In this document: positions 6,438 to 12,951 of the stretch, piece by piece
Layout: each line of letters opens with the position of its first letter
How positions within the stretch are numbered: the stretch's first letter is position 1
Source: an uncultured Elusimicrobia bacterium
GTDB taxonomy: Bacteria; Elusimicrobiota; Endomicrobiia; Endomicrobiales; Endomicrobiaceae
NCBI GenBank assembly: GCA_937916125.1
Contig: CALGGE010000035.1
Span: forward strand, 1 to 12,951
Direction of reading: 5' to 3'
Length of the DNA: 12,951 nt
Program-made: the position numbers and the translations under genes
Notes under the pieces: model-generated
Seen by the model: only the letters and a program-made list of their open reading frames with translations
Databases searched by the model: none
Told to the model about the DNA's origin: nothing

Positions 6438-6728
6438 TTATTCTTCTGTTTGTTCTAATTCTATAACTGCACCTTTTGCAACTTTACCTACAACAAAATT
6501 GTAAATCCAAGCAACAACTACTACACCGATTGACATTATAGCCGTATAAAGAACTATAAAGATCAACCATGAAAGAAGTCTTGCACCGAAACCTAAATTA
6601 GCTGCCAATTCTGTCGGGAAAATAAAGAAAGTGAATATTCCGATTAAAGCACCGAGCAATGCGAACACTATCGGAAAATTCCTGAACAAAGATACTACGC
6701 TAACTTTTTTAACTTCATAACTTGCCAT
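6438..6728 (-). CDS. Small conserved-looking inner-membrane protein, two helices
   Basis: The 96-aa product is hydrophobic, with a short charged N-terminus (MASYEVKKVSVVS) and two strong membrane segments (about 17-37 and 50-79). They flank a loop with ELAANLGFGARL, and the tail is acidic (IELEQTEE). It resembles the small DUF3566-type membrane proteins in size and layout, but I cannot confirm the family and give no function. It has the strongest expression signals in the window: a perfect consensus promoter at 6784-6812 and a GGGAGGAAG ribosome site just upstream of the ATG. It is probably monocistronic, ending at the hairpin at 6388-6436, with some read-through into the kinase operon possible. 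Confidence 0.85.
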   Translation of the reverse strand: MASYEVKKVSVVSLFRNFPIVFALLGALIGIFTFFIFPTELAANLGFGARLLSWLIFIVLYTAIMSIGVVVVAWIYNFVVGKVAKGAVIELEQTEE

Positions 6729-6783
6729 AATTTACTTCCTCCCTTTTTGTATGTAATACATTTAGTACAGATTTATAATGACT

Positions 6784-6812
6784 ATTATAACAGACTTAAA
6801 GTTTATTGTCAA
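6784..6812 (-). promoter_or_regulatory. Perfect sigma-70 consensus promoter
   Basis: On the minus strand TTGACA (6807-6812), exactly 17 nt of spacer, then TATAAT (6784-6789). The -35 box starts 8 nt after the fba stop codon. The predicted start near 6777 leaves a leader of about 50 nt for the 96-aa membrane protein. Confidence 0.92.
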
Positions 6813-6820
6813 TAATTTTT

Positions 6821-7813
6821 TTATTTATTGTAAACTTTTTTCATATCTTCCAAAGTCAAAGGAGAATAATCGCTTGCATGTCCTGCCGTTCCGAAAGCTT
6901 TCATTTTGCTTGCAATCAATCCCTGAAGAGCCGTTCTTGCAGGACCTAAATAATCTCTGGGGTCAAATTTTTCCGGAGATTCCGTAAATACTTTTCTGAT
7001 TGTTGCCGTCATTGCCAATCTTCCGTCGGTATCAACGTTTATTTTCTGAACTCCGAGCTGAATTGCTTTCTGTAAATGTTCCATGGGAACGCCTTCTGCT
7101 CCCGGCATTTTTCCGCCGTATTTATTTACGGCGTCAATCAATTCTTTTGGAACGGATGATGCTCCGTGAAGAACTATAGGAATATCGATAAGTTTTCTTA
7201 CTTCCTGCAAAACGTCAAATGCCAAAACTTTTGCACCTTTGAATTTATATGCACCGTGAGACGTTCCGATAGCAATTGCCAAAGCGTCAACTCCGGTATC
7301 TTTTACAAACTGTAATGCTTCCTGAGGATCGGTAATATGAGCAGAACCGGAACCTACTCCGTCTTCAATTCCGCCGAGTCTTCCGATTTCGGCTTCTACG
7401 GTTACACCGTATTTATGTGCGTATTCAACAACGGATTTTGTTACGGTAACGTTATATTCATAGTCGGAAGGCGTTTTGCCGTCTTCTTTCAATGAACCGT
7501 CAATCATAACCGAAGAAAAACCCAAATCTATAGCTTTTTTTGCACTGTCCAAAGAATTACCGTGATCCAAGTGCATTGCTACGGGTATCGTCGGATTTTC
7601 TATAACAGCAGCTTTCATCAAATATCCGAGATATGTAAAATTGGAATACTTTAATGCTCCTCTGCTTGCCTGAATAATAACCGGAGATTGTGTTTCCTGT
7701 GCTGCAGCCATGATTGCCTGAATCTGTTCCATGTTGTTAACGTTGTAAGCGCCTACACCATAGCCTTTTTTCTTTGCTTCTTCCAAAATTTGCTTCATTG
7801 GTACTAATGCCAT
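6821..7813 (-). CDS. fba: Class II fructose-1,6-bisphosphate aldolase
   Basis: This cytoplasmic zinc enzyme reversibly cleaves fructose-1,6-bisphosphate to dihydroxyacetone phosphate and glyceraldehyde-3-phosphate in glycolysis and gluconeogenesis. The 330-aa product carries the class II signatures: HLDHG with catalytic D83 and zinc ligand H84, EAEIGRLGG with E142, GTSHGAYKF with zinc ligand H186, LHGASS with zinc ligand H216, and the phosphate-binding NVDTDGR. It is slightly longer than many class II enzymes but complete. The ATG at 7813 is preceded by AGGAGG at 8-nt spacing. It sits 28 nt after accA and is probably cotranscribed with it. No hairpin follows its stop. Confidence 0.98.
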   Translation of the reverse strand: MALVPMKQILEEAKKKGYGVGAYNVNNMEQIQAIMAAAQETQSPVIIQASRGALKYSNFTYLGYLMKAAVIENPTIPVAMHLDHGNSLDSAKKAIDLGFSSVMIDGSLKEDGKTPSDYEYNVTVTKSVVEYAHKYGVTVEAEIGRLGGIEDGVGSGSAHITDPQEALQFVKDTGVDALAIAIGTSHGAYKFKGAKVLAFDVLQEVRKLIDIPIVLHGASSVPKELIDAVNKYGGKMPGAEGVPMEHLQKAIQLGVQKINVDTDGRLAMTATIRKVFTESPEKFDPRDYLGPARTALQGLIASKMKAFGTAGHASDYSPLTLEDMKKVYNK

Positions 7814-7841
7814 TTTTACTGCCTCCTAAAAATTTAACTGC

Positions 7842-8861
7842 TTATTTTTTTGAATTTTTCTTATTTTTGGTTTTGGTTTTTGTTTTTGTTTTTTTATTTA
7901 AAAGTCCGTCTTCAAAAACGCCCATCTTTCTGAATTTTTCGTATCTGTCGTCGGCAAGAGCCTGTCCTTTCATTTTAGATAGTGCCGTTAAAGATCTGTT
8001 GATAAATCTCTTGATATTCATTGCGGTCTCCACCGCATCAACATGAGCACCTCCGACGGGTTCTTTAATTATCTCGTCGATAACATTATTCTTCAGTAAA
8101 TCTTTTGCCGTAATTTTTAAGGCTTCGGTAGCTTCTTTTGATTTAGAAGCGTCTCTGAAAAGTATTGCCGCACAGCCCTCGGGAGAAATAACGGAATAAT
8201 AAGCATTTTCAAGCATTGCAATTTTGTTGGCAACACCGATACCTATTGCTCCTCCCGAACCGCCTTCGCCGATAACAATGCTTATTACGGGAACTTCAAG
8301 ATAAGACATTTCTCTTAAATTTCTTGCTATTGCCTCCGCCTGACCTCTTTCCTCGGCAGCAATTCCGGGATATGCTCCGGCAGTATCTATGAACGTAATT
8401 ATCGGTCTGTTAAATTTTTCGGCCATCTTCATAATTCTCAGAGCTTTTCTGTATCCTTCGGGATGAGCCATACCGAAATTTCTGTCCATATTTTCCTGAA
8501 TGGATCTTCCTTTCTGATGTCCGATAACAACAACCGGTTTATTATCTATCGTTGCCAGCCCGCAAACCAAAGCAGAATCGTCGCCGAAAGCTCTGTCTCC
8601 GTGCAGTTCAACAAAATTTTCAAAAATTATTTTTACGTAGTCCAACGTATAAGGTCTGTCGGGATGTCTGGCAAGCATAACTTTCTGCCACGACGTAAGA
8701 GAACCGTAAATTTCTTTTTTCAGTGCTTCTTTTTTCTTTTCCAAATCTTCAATTTCGCCGGAAAAATCTATCTTACTGTGTTCCGCAGAAACTTTCAAAC
8801 TTAAAATTTTCTTTTCAAGTTCGACTACGGGTTTTTCAAAATCCAACACATATTCGCTCAT
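7842..8861 (-). CDS. accA: Acetyl-CoA carboxylase carboxyltransferase subunit alpha
   Basis: AccA pairs with AccD in the carboxyltransferase that moves CO2 from biotin to acetyl-CoA, giving malonyl-CoA for fatty-acid synthesis. The 339-aa product shows the AccA N-terminal helical region (LEKKILSLKVSA), LARHPDRPYTLDYV, FIDTAGAYPG, ERGQAEAIARNL, the Gly-rich GEGGSGGAIGIG (about 196-207) and ISPEGCAAILFRD. The last roughly 20 residues are an extra Lys/Thr tail (KKTKTKTKTKNKK) beyond the usual family end, encoded by a 6-bp microsatellite. The start at 8861 has TTGGAG upstream. It lies between a barrel protein gene (38 nt) and fba (28 nt); accD is not in the window. Confidence 0.98.
   Translation of the reverse strand: MSEYVLDFEKPVVELEKKILSLKVSAEHSKIDFSGEIEDLEKKKEALKKEIYGSLTSWQKVMLARHPDRPYTLDYVKIIFENFVELHGDRAFGDDSALVCGLATIDNKPVVVIGHQKGRSIQENMDRNFGMAHPEGYRKALRIMKMAEKFNRPIITFIDTAGAYPGIAAEERGQAEAIARNLREMSYLEVPVISIVIGEGGSGGAIGIGVANKIAMLENAYYSVISPEGCAAILFRDASKSKEATEALKITAKDLLKNNVIDEIIKEPVGGAHVDAVETAMNIKRFINRSLTALSKMKGQALADDRYEKFRKMGVFEDGLLNKKTKTKTKTKNKKNSKK
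7865..7895. repeat. 6-bp microsatellite encoding the AccA KT tail
   Basis: On the plus strand TTTTGG (7865-7870, 7871-7876) and TTTTTG (7877-7882, 7883-7888) units are followed by a T7 run. On the minus strand they encode alternating Lys-Thr at the C-terminus of AccA. The unit length is a multiple of three, so copy-number change would lengthen or shorten the tail in frame. Slippage in the homopolymer runs would shift the frame only after the conserved enzyme core. Confidence 0.75.
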
Positions 8862-8899
8862 TAATTCAACTCCAATATTTATTCCGTTATAATCGTTTT

Positions 8900-9613
8900 T
8901 TAAAATCTTCCCTGATAACTGATTTTTAAAATTCTCTCACAACCGAATCTTTCTTTATCTCCGGTCAACATCTGTCTGAGAATAAAGTCTATATCAAAAT
9001 TTTCCGTAATCCATACTCTGAAACCGCAATTAAGTCTGGCATCTCTTCCTTTACCGATGTTATCATATTCAAGCATTGCCATAAAAGCTTCATCGATAAT
9101 CATATAAGAACTGCCGACGAAACCTACAACGCCGACATCTTTGAAATCATTTATATTTGCACCGGCATCAAATTCCAATCCGGGCAGAAACAATTCTCTT
9201 CCGAAAACCAAATACACGCCTTTACCTTTCTGTCTGAAATCCGCATCATGCTCGTCATAAAAGAACCCTTGTCCGTCATAACCTACGGCAAAACCCGGAA
9301 TAGTTTCGTCCCCGCCGTAAATACTGAACTTTATCTGTAAAGCAGGTACGGCGACAACAACGTCTTCCGTACCTATAATATTCGAGAGTTCCCAGCTTAC
9401 ACCTATGTTAAGAGGTTTAAAAATACCGAACCCAAGCTTGGATGTAACGCTTCCTCCGGAGAAAATTCTGAATTGTAAATCATAACTTCCGTAGTCAAGT
9501 ATGGAATGTGTGGGCGTATCCACGAGGTAAGTAATATTTGCCGCATAAGATTTACCCGCAAAAGCACAAGCACATACCGACAAAAAAAACATCGTCAAAA
9601 ATTTTTTAAACAA
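8900..9613 (-). CDS. Predicted small outer-membrane beta-barrel protein (YjbH-like style)
   Basis: The 237-aa product has a signal peptide (1-24, KSYA before ANI) and alternating amphipathic strands rich in aromatic and Gly residues. It ends with Phe (ISYQGRF), the usual C-terminal signature for BAM-dependent barrels. The N-terminal part (TPTHSILDYGSYDLQFRIF, GFGIFKPLNIGVSWE) resembles YjbH-type outer-membrane proteins, but I cannot confirm the family and the cargo or role is unknown. The start is TTG at 9613, supported by AGGG at 8-nt spacing and by a normal KK-containing signal-peptide N-region; the first internal ATG (9592) would lose that region. It follows its own promoter (9657-9685) and precedes accA by 38 nt, so it is probably the first gene of an accA-fba transcript. 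Confidence 0.8.
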   Translation of the reverse strand: MFKKFLTMFFLSVCACAFAGKSYAANITYLVDTPTHSILDYGSYDLQFRIFSGGSVTSKLGFGIFKPLNIGVSWELSNIIGTEDVVVAVPALQIKFSIYGGDETIPGFAVGYDGQGFFYDEHDADFRQKGKGVYLVFGRELFLPGLEFDAGANINDFKDVGVVGFVGSSYMIIDEAFMAMLEYDNIGKGRDARLNCGFRVWITENFDIDFILRQMLTGDKERFGCERILKISYQGRF

Positions 9614-9656
9614 AATTATAGCCCTGCCTTTTTTAAATTTAAATCAATACCCGAAT

Positions 9657-9685
9657 ATCATATCAATTTTTTAAAAACTTATCAA
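9657..9685 (-). promoter_or_regulatory. Sigma-70-type promoter for the barrel protein-accA-fba cluster
   Basis: On the minus strand TTGATA (9680-9685), 17 nt of spacer, then TATGAT (9657-9662). It lies in the 103-nt gap after rng, the largest gap in this half of the window. Confidence 0.75.
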
Positions 9686-9716
9686 CCTTTTATTTAATGC
9701 ACGCCTTATATTACGG

Positions 9717-11162
9717 TTATTTGTCGGACTGCTGTTCCAGTATTATATTGTAATCTTCTCTGCCGACAGAATCGGAAGATATAACAAACACTTCGTTTTT
9801 AAAAATTTCATTAAGTTTATTTTTTCTCTCGTTAAAATATTCGCATACATCCGGATGAAGTTTAATTTTAATTTTACCGAAATATCCTTCCGATTTAATT
9901 TGTTCTATTTCCTGACATACGGCGGCAAAGACGGATTCTTTGGATAAAATTATTCCCAAACCGTGGCATGTCGGACAAGTTTCTCCCAGAAGAGAAAATA
10001 AAGATTCGCTCTTTCTCTGTCTGGTCATTTCTATAAGTCCCAAATGAGTGATAGGCCATATTTTAATTTTTGCTTTATCGTTTTTTGTGGCGTTTCTTAT
10101 CGTCTCCAACACTTTACGACGATGTTTCTCTCTTTTCATATCGATAAAATCTATCACTATAATTCCGCCGATATTTCTTAAACGCAACTGACGGGCTATT
10201 TCGTTTGCCGCCTCGATATTTGTCATGGTAACAACTTCTTCCTGCGTATTATCATTACCGACAAATTTTCCGCTGTTTACGTCTATTGCACAGAGAGATT
10301 CCGTTTCCTGTATTATCAAATATCCGCCTGATTTAAGACGAACCTTGTTCGCCCTTAAATTCAATATCTCGTCTTCTATACCGTAAGCTTCAAATATAGG
10401 TTTCTTTTCGTCGTACAGAACTATCCTGTCTTCAAGTTCCGGAGATATTGTTCTGACAAACTCTTTTACGTCTCTCAATTCTTTTTTATTATCTATGTGC
10501 ATTAAACTGACATCTTCGGTAAAATGGTCTCTGACGGTTTGAAAAACAACACCCAAATCTTTATGAACGCATGTTCCCGTCTTGGATTTATTAAATCTGT
10601 CGATTATGGAAGCCCAAAGCCTTGACAGATATTTTATTTCTTTTTCTATTTCTTCCTCGGTGGCATCCTCAGCTTCGGTTCTTACTATTATACCGCCGGC
10701 AAGTTCTTTTTTTAATTTTTTAATTATGATTTTAAGCCTGTCATACTCCTGTTTATTTTCTATCTGTTTCGAAACTCCCACTTTCGAACCGAAAGGCATA
10801 TACACCAAAAGACGCCCCGGAAGAGAAATATCCATCGTAATTTTAGGGCCTTTGGTACTTATGGGTTCTTTATAAACCTGCACCATTATATCCTGCCCTT
10901 CTCTGAGCATATTTTCTATGTTACGCTCATTTTTGGGAGCAACAATATCATCCATGGCCAAATAAGCAGTCTTGCCGAAGCCTATATCGACAAAAGCCGA
11001 CGAAAGACCGGCAACAATGTTCTGTACTCTGCCTTTATAAATGTTATTTAGGATTTTTTCGGTTTCTTTTCTTTCTATAAAAATATCCGATAATTTGTTA
11101 TCTTCCAAAACCGCCACACGCGTTTCCGCAAACGTTCTGTTTACAACTATTTCTTTATTCAT
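9717..11162 (-). CDS. rng: Ribonuclease G (RNase E/G family endoribonuclease)
   Basis: RNase G is a cytoplasmic endoribonuclease that cuts single-stranded RNA in rRNA maturation and mRNA decay, preferring 5'-monophosphate ends. The 481-aa product has an S1-like RNA-binding domain (about 34-120; NIYKGRVQNIVAGLSSAFVDIG) and the catalytic region with metal ligands D294 (AIDVNSG) and D338 (IDFIDM), aligned with D303 and D346 of E. coli RNase E. The zinc-link CPTCHGLG (C396, C399) is intact. Length fits RNase G; the long RNase E scaffold tail is absent. I chose the ATG at 11162, 1 nt after the upstream stop, over an in-frame TTG at 11174 that sits too close to the only AAGGA site. Translation is probably coupled to the upstream gene. 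Confidence 0.96.
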   Translation of the reverse strand: MNKEIVVNRTFAETRVAVLEDNKLSDIFIERKETEKILNNIYKGRVQNIVAGLSSAFVDIGFGKTAYLAMDDIVAPKNERNIENMLREGQDIMVQVYKEPISTKGPKITMDISLPGRLLVYMPFGSKVGVSKQIENKQEYDRLKIIIKKLKKELAGGIIVRTEAEDATEEEIEKEIKYLSRLWASIIDRFNKSKTGTCVHKDLGVVFQTVRDHFTEDVSLMHIDNKKELRDVKEFVRTISPELEDRIVLYDEKKPIFEAYGIEDEILNLRANKVRLKSGGYLIIQETESLCAIDVNSGKFVGNDNTQEEVVTMTNIEAANEIARQLRLRNIGGIIVIDFIDMKREKHRRKVLETIRNATKNDKAKIKIWPITHLGLIEMTRQRKSESLFSLLGETCPTCHGLGIILSKESVFAAVCQEIEQIKSEGYFGKIKIKLHPDVCEYFNERKNKLNEIFKNEVFVISSDSVGREDYNIILEQQSDK

Positions 11163-11163
11163 A

Positions 11164-12432
11164 TTAATTAACAATTCCTTTTTCTTTCAAAAAGTTATAC
11201 ATTTTTTCGGCTATGCGATAAATGTACGACTCCGAATCTTCAGTCAATTCCTGCCCGGCATCTTCATCGGCGGGCTGCAAATTTTGACCGTTTTTATTTT
11301 TTGTCATATTGTTTTCAACATATGAAGAACGGGAATAATTTTTTATCTGATTAAAAACCAGCGAATTTATATTTTCGTTATCGGGATAGCTTGCAAAAAT
11401 AAACGGTATTTGCAGTCTGTAACATCTTTTCTGAATTTCTTCAAAATCAAACAAAATCCAGTCATCAATAATTTCTATTTTACTGTCCAAATCCGGCGTA
11501 TTTATTGCCGTTATCGCCGAGATTTCATCGGATATATTCAGAAAACTTTTATTAAGATTTCTGGCAAAGAACAAAATTTCGGCCGTTATTTCTCCTTTAT
11601 ACATCATAAACATCGACATCAATCCTTTATAACATACATTCTCTTTGTTTAAAGGATCAACTAAAATTCCCTCTTCCAAAAATTTCAAAGCATTTTGTTC
11701 GCTGTTTGCGGCACCTTCATCCAAATATGCGGATGCAATCGCATAATAAAACATTGCGGGAGCATTTTTCTTTTCAAGAATTCCTTCCAAAAATTCTTTG
11801 GCTCTTTCAAATTCTCTATTTCTTATAAGATCCCAAGAATGTTTATACAAATAAACCGCAGACGCGATATTTTCTTTCCCGAGAGAAAAACCCTCTTCCA
11901 AAGCATAAAATTCCGGAACTACTTTCGGACGAAAAACATTATTGCTTTGTGCGGGGACTACGGCTTTATATGCGGCTTCCACCGAAGAGTTCATGTTACT
12001 TTTTTTATAAGGAGCATAAATTTTTGACATTGCGGAATTTATTTCATAAACATCCTTATCCGACCGTTCATTCGTATTATCGGCAGCATTTTGTCTGGTC
12101 TTCATAAATTTTGAAAAACCGTAAACATTGTAATAATTGGATTCTCCGACCATAAGTATAAGAGCCTTAGGAATTTTTTTCCTGTTAAACATCATAAACA
12201 ATTCCATAGACTCGGTAGTATTTATATCGAAGCCCAAAAATTTTTCTATTTTTATTTTTTTGTTTTTTCTTTCTCTGCTGATAAAACTCTGCAAGGTATT
12301 GGAGTATCTTTTGTTAAAATCGTTATCCGGATCATGATCGCTTATATATAAAATAACATCATCCGCAAAAACAACACCTAAAGGAAACAAAAGAACAGCC
12401 AAACATAAAACAAAAATTTTTTTAAAGTTCAT
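11164..12432 (-). CDS. Secreted SGNH-hydrolase-like protein with a central TPR insert; function unknown
   Basis: The 422-aa product has a signal peptide (1-23, FA before DDV), so it is exported. The overall pattern recalls SGNH/GDSL hydrolases: an opening strand ILYISDHD, a strand then VGESN (95-99) where the family has its G-x-N-D block III, IPFIFASYP late in the chain as in ...PVIFxxYP, and a closing helix (YRIAEKMYNFLKEKG). The block I serine and the block V Asp-His pair are not recognisable, so it may be non-catalytic. Residues about 205-300 look like two or three TPR helices (NREFERAKEFLEGILE, NALKFLEEGILVDPLN). It overlaps the DUF2344 gene by 11 nt and ends 1 nt before rng, so it shares their transcript although it is exported and they are cytoplasmic. 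The SGNH assignment is tentative. Confidence 0.8.
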   Translation of the reverse strand: MNFKKIFVLCLAVLLFPLGVVFADDVILYISDHDPDNDFNKRYSNTLQSFISRERKNKKIKIEKFLGFDINTTESMELFMMFNRKKIPKALILMVGESNYYNVYGFSKFMKTRQNAADNTNERSDKDVYEINSAMSKIYAPYKKSNMNSSVEAAYKAVVPAQSNNVFRPKVVPEFYALEEGFSLGKENIASAVYLYKHSWDLIRNREFERAKEFLEGILEKKNAPAMFYYAIASAYLDEGAANSEQNALKFLEEGILVDPLNKENVCYKGLMSMFMMYKGEITAEILFFARNLNKSFLNISDEISAITAINTPDLDSKIEIIDDWILFDFEEIQKRCYRLQIPFIFASYPDNENINSLVFNQIKNYSRSSYVENNMTKNKNGQNLQPADEDAGQELTEDSESYIYRIAEKMYNFLKEKGIVN

Positions 12433-12951
12433 AAACTTTCCCTTTATTTTCTATAAACAAACCGTCCCTTACGGTATATAAAATTTTTATTTCTTTTTCT
12501 TCTTTTCTCAAAAAGTTTTGTAAAATTTTTTCAAGTTTCAGGCTCTTATCCTGACGGATTCTCAATAAAAATTCGACGGTATTATCATCAATTATTTTTA
12601 TTTCCCGTATAAGATCTTTCGCATCAACAAACTTCTCTATGCCTTTTTTTATTTTAGAAATCGGTATTTCTTTTTGACTTAAATAGTTATCCGTATATTC
12701 TTGCGAAATTTTTATTCCTTTAACGGTATATTTTGCCAAATTAACAAGAGCTTCTATTGAAGGCAGTTTCAAAGGAATATATTTTACTTCCGTTATATTA
12801 TAGCCTTTTGGAAGAATTTTGACAATTTCTTTTTTTAATATATCCGTATCAACTCTTTCCGTTAAAGACAAATCCACATACTCGCTTTTACTTTCATATC
12901 CGACGGCAATTGCCGGACCGAAAGCCGCCTTTACCTGCGGGCTGAAACCGT
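12422..12951 (-). CDS. DUF2344 / TIGR03936 radical-SAM-linked protein, 5' end cut by the window
   Basis: The reading frame stays open to the window edge, so the gene starts beyond 12951; the GTG at 12877 is an internal codon, not the start. The visible 175 residues begin GFSPQVKAAFGPAIAVGYES and continue YVDLSLTERVDTD, which matches the DUF2344 pattern (FGPALPVGxES, YxDLxLTE). The rest is the alpha/beta C-terminal part of that domain, ending KGKVYEL. In many bacteria this protein, or its fusion, sits between a radical SAM protein (TIGR03960-like) and rng; its biochemical role is not established. It overlaps the next gene by 11 nt. From the usual order, a radical SAM gene is expected just outside the window. 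Confidence 0.88.
   Translation of the reverse strand, partial: GFSPQVKAAFGPAIAVGYESKSEYVDLSLTERVDTDILKKEIVKILPKGYNITEVKYIPLKLPSIEALVNLAKYTVKGIKISQEYTDNYLSQKEIPISKIKKGIEKFVDAKDLIREIKIIDDNTVEFLLRIRQDKSLKLEKILQNFLRKEEKEIKILYTVRDGLFIENKGKVYEL

Noticed and set aside
12875..12877. GTG as the start of the DUF2344 gene
   Set aside because: The frame stays open to the window edge and the upstream residues match the conserved DUF2344 segment FGPA...VGYES, so the GTG is internal.

Overview
This window looks like chromosomal DNA from an AT-rich, Gram-negative (two-membrane) bacterium. The outer membrane is inferred from two predicted outer-membrane beta-barrel proteins with signal peptides. Stand-alone secreted FlgD-Ig-like or type-IX-sorting-like domains, PorV-like barrels, a DUF2344/rng neighbourhood and many TPR proteins together suggest Elusimicrobiota or a related lineage. 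That placement is an inference from protein style and needs a database search. Every gene I can support lies on the minus strand, so transcription runs from high to low coordinates.

Layout in transcription order. (1) 12951 to 9717: a DUF2344 (radical-SAM-linked) protein cut by the window edge, a secreted SGNH-like/TPR protein, and ribonuclease G. They overlap or abut and are probably one transcript. (2) A consensus-like promoter at 9657-9685, then a small outer-membrane barrel protein, accA (fatty-acid synthesis) and fba (glycolysis) with 28-38 nt gaps. (3) A perfect TTGACA-N17-TATAAT promoter at 6784-6812 drives a 96-aa two-helix membrane protein, followed by a strong hairpin at 6388-6436. 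(4) 6357 to 578: a tight five-gene cluster made of a membrane histidine kinase, a receiver-GGDEF protein, an OmpR-type response regulator, a PorV-like barrel fused to about seven TPRs, and a secreted single-domain FlgD-Ig/T9SS-CTD-like protein. Gaps are 28, 28 and 37 nt, and the last pair overlaps as ATGA. (5) 566 to 1: a TTGACA-N17-TACAAT promoter, a terminator-like hairpin at the predicted transcript start, then tRNA-Tyr(GTA), tRNA-Gly(TCC) and tRNA-Thr(GGT), and a palindromic element at the left edge.

The best candidate for something undescribed is region 4. It joins a sensor kinase and two different receiver outputs (transcription and a possible c-di-GMP signal) with an unusual PorV-TPR fusion and a small partner carrying a sorting-like domain. 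The Bacteroidetes type IX secretion system also pairs PorV with a two-component system (PorX/PorY) and with C-terminal sorting domains, so a remote parallel is reasonable, but no T9SS motor or translocon gene is visible here. A second oddity is a 7-bp tandem repeat found in the tRNA spacer and again inside the last gene of this operon, where it encodes the hydrophobic core of the signal peptide.

No stretch longer than 300 bases lacks a gene. I see no CRISPR array, transposase, phage gene or rRNA.
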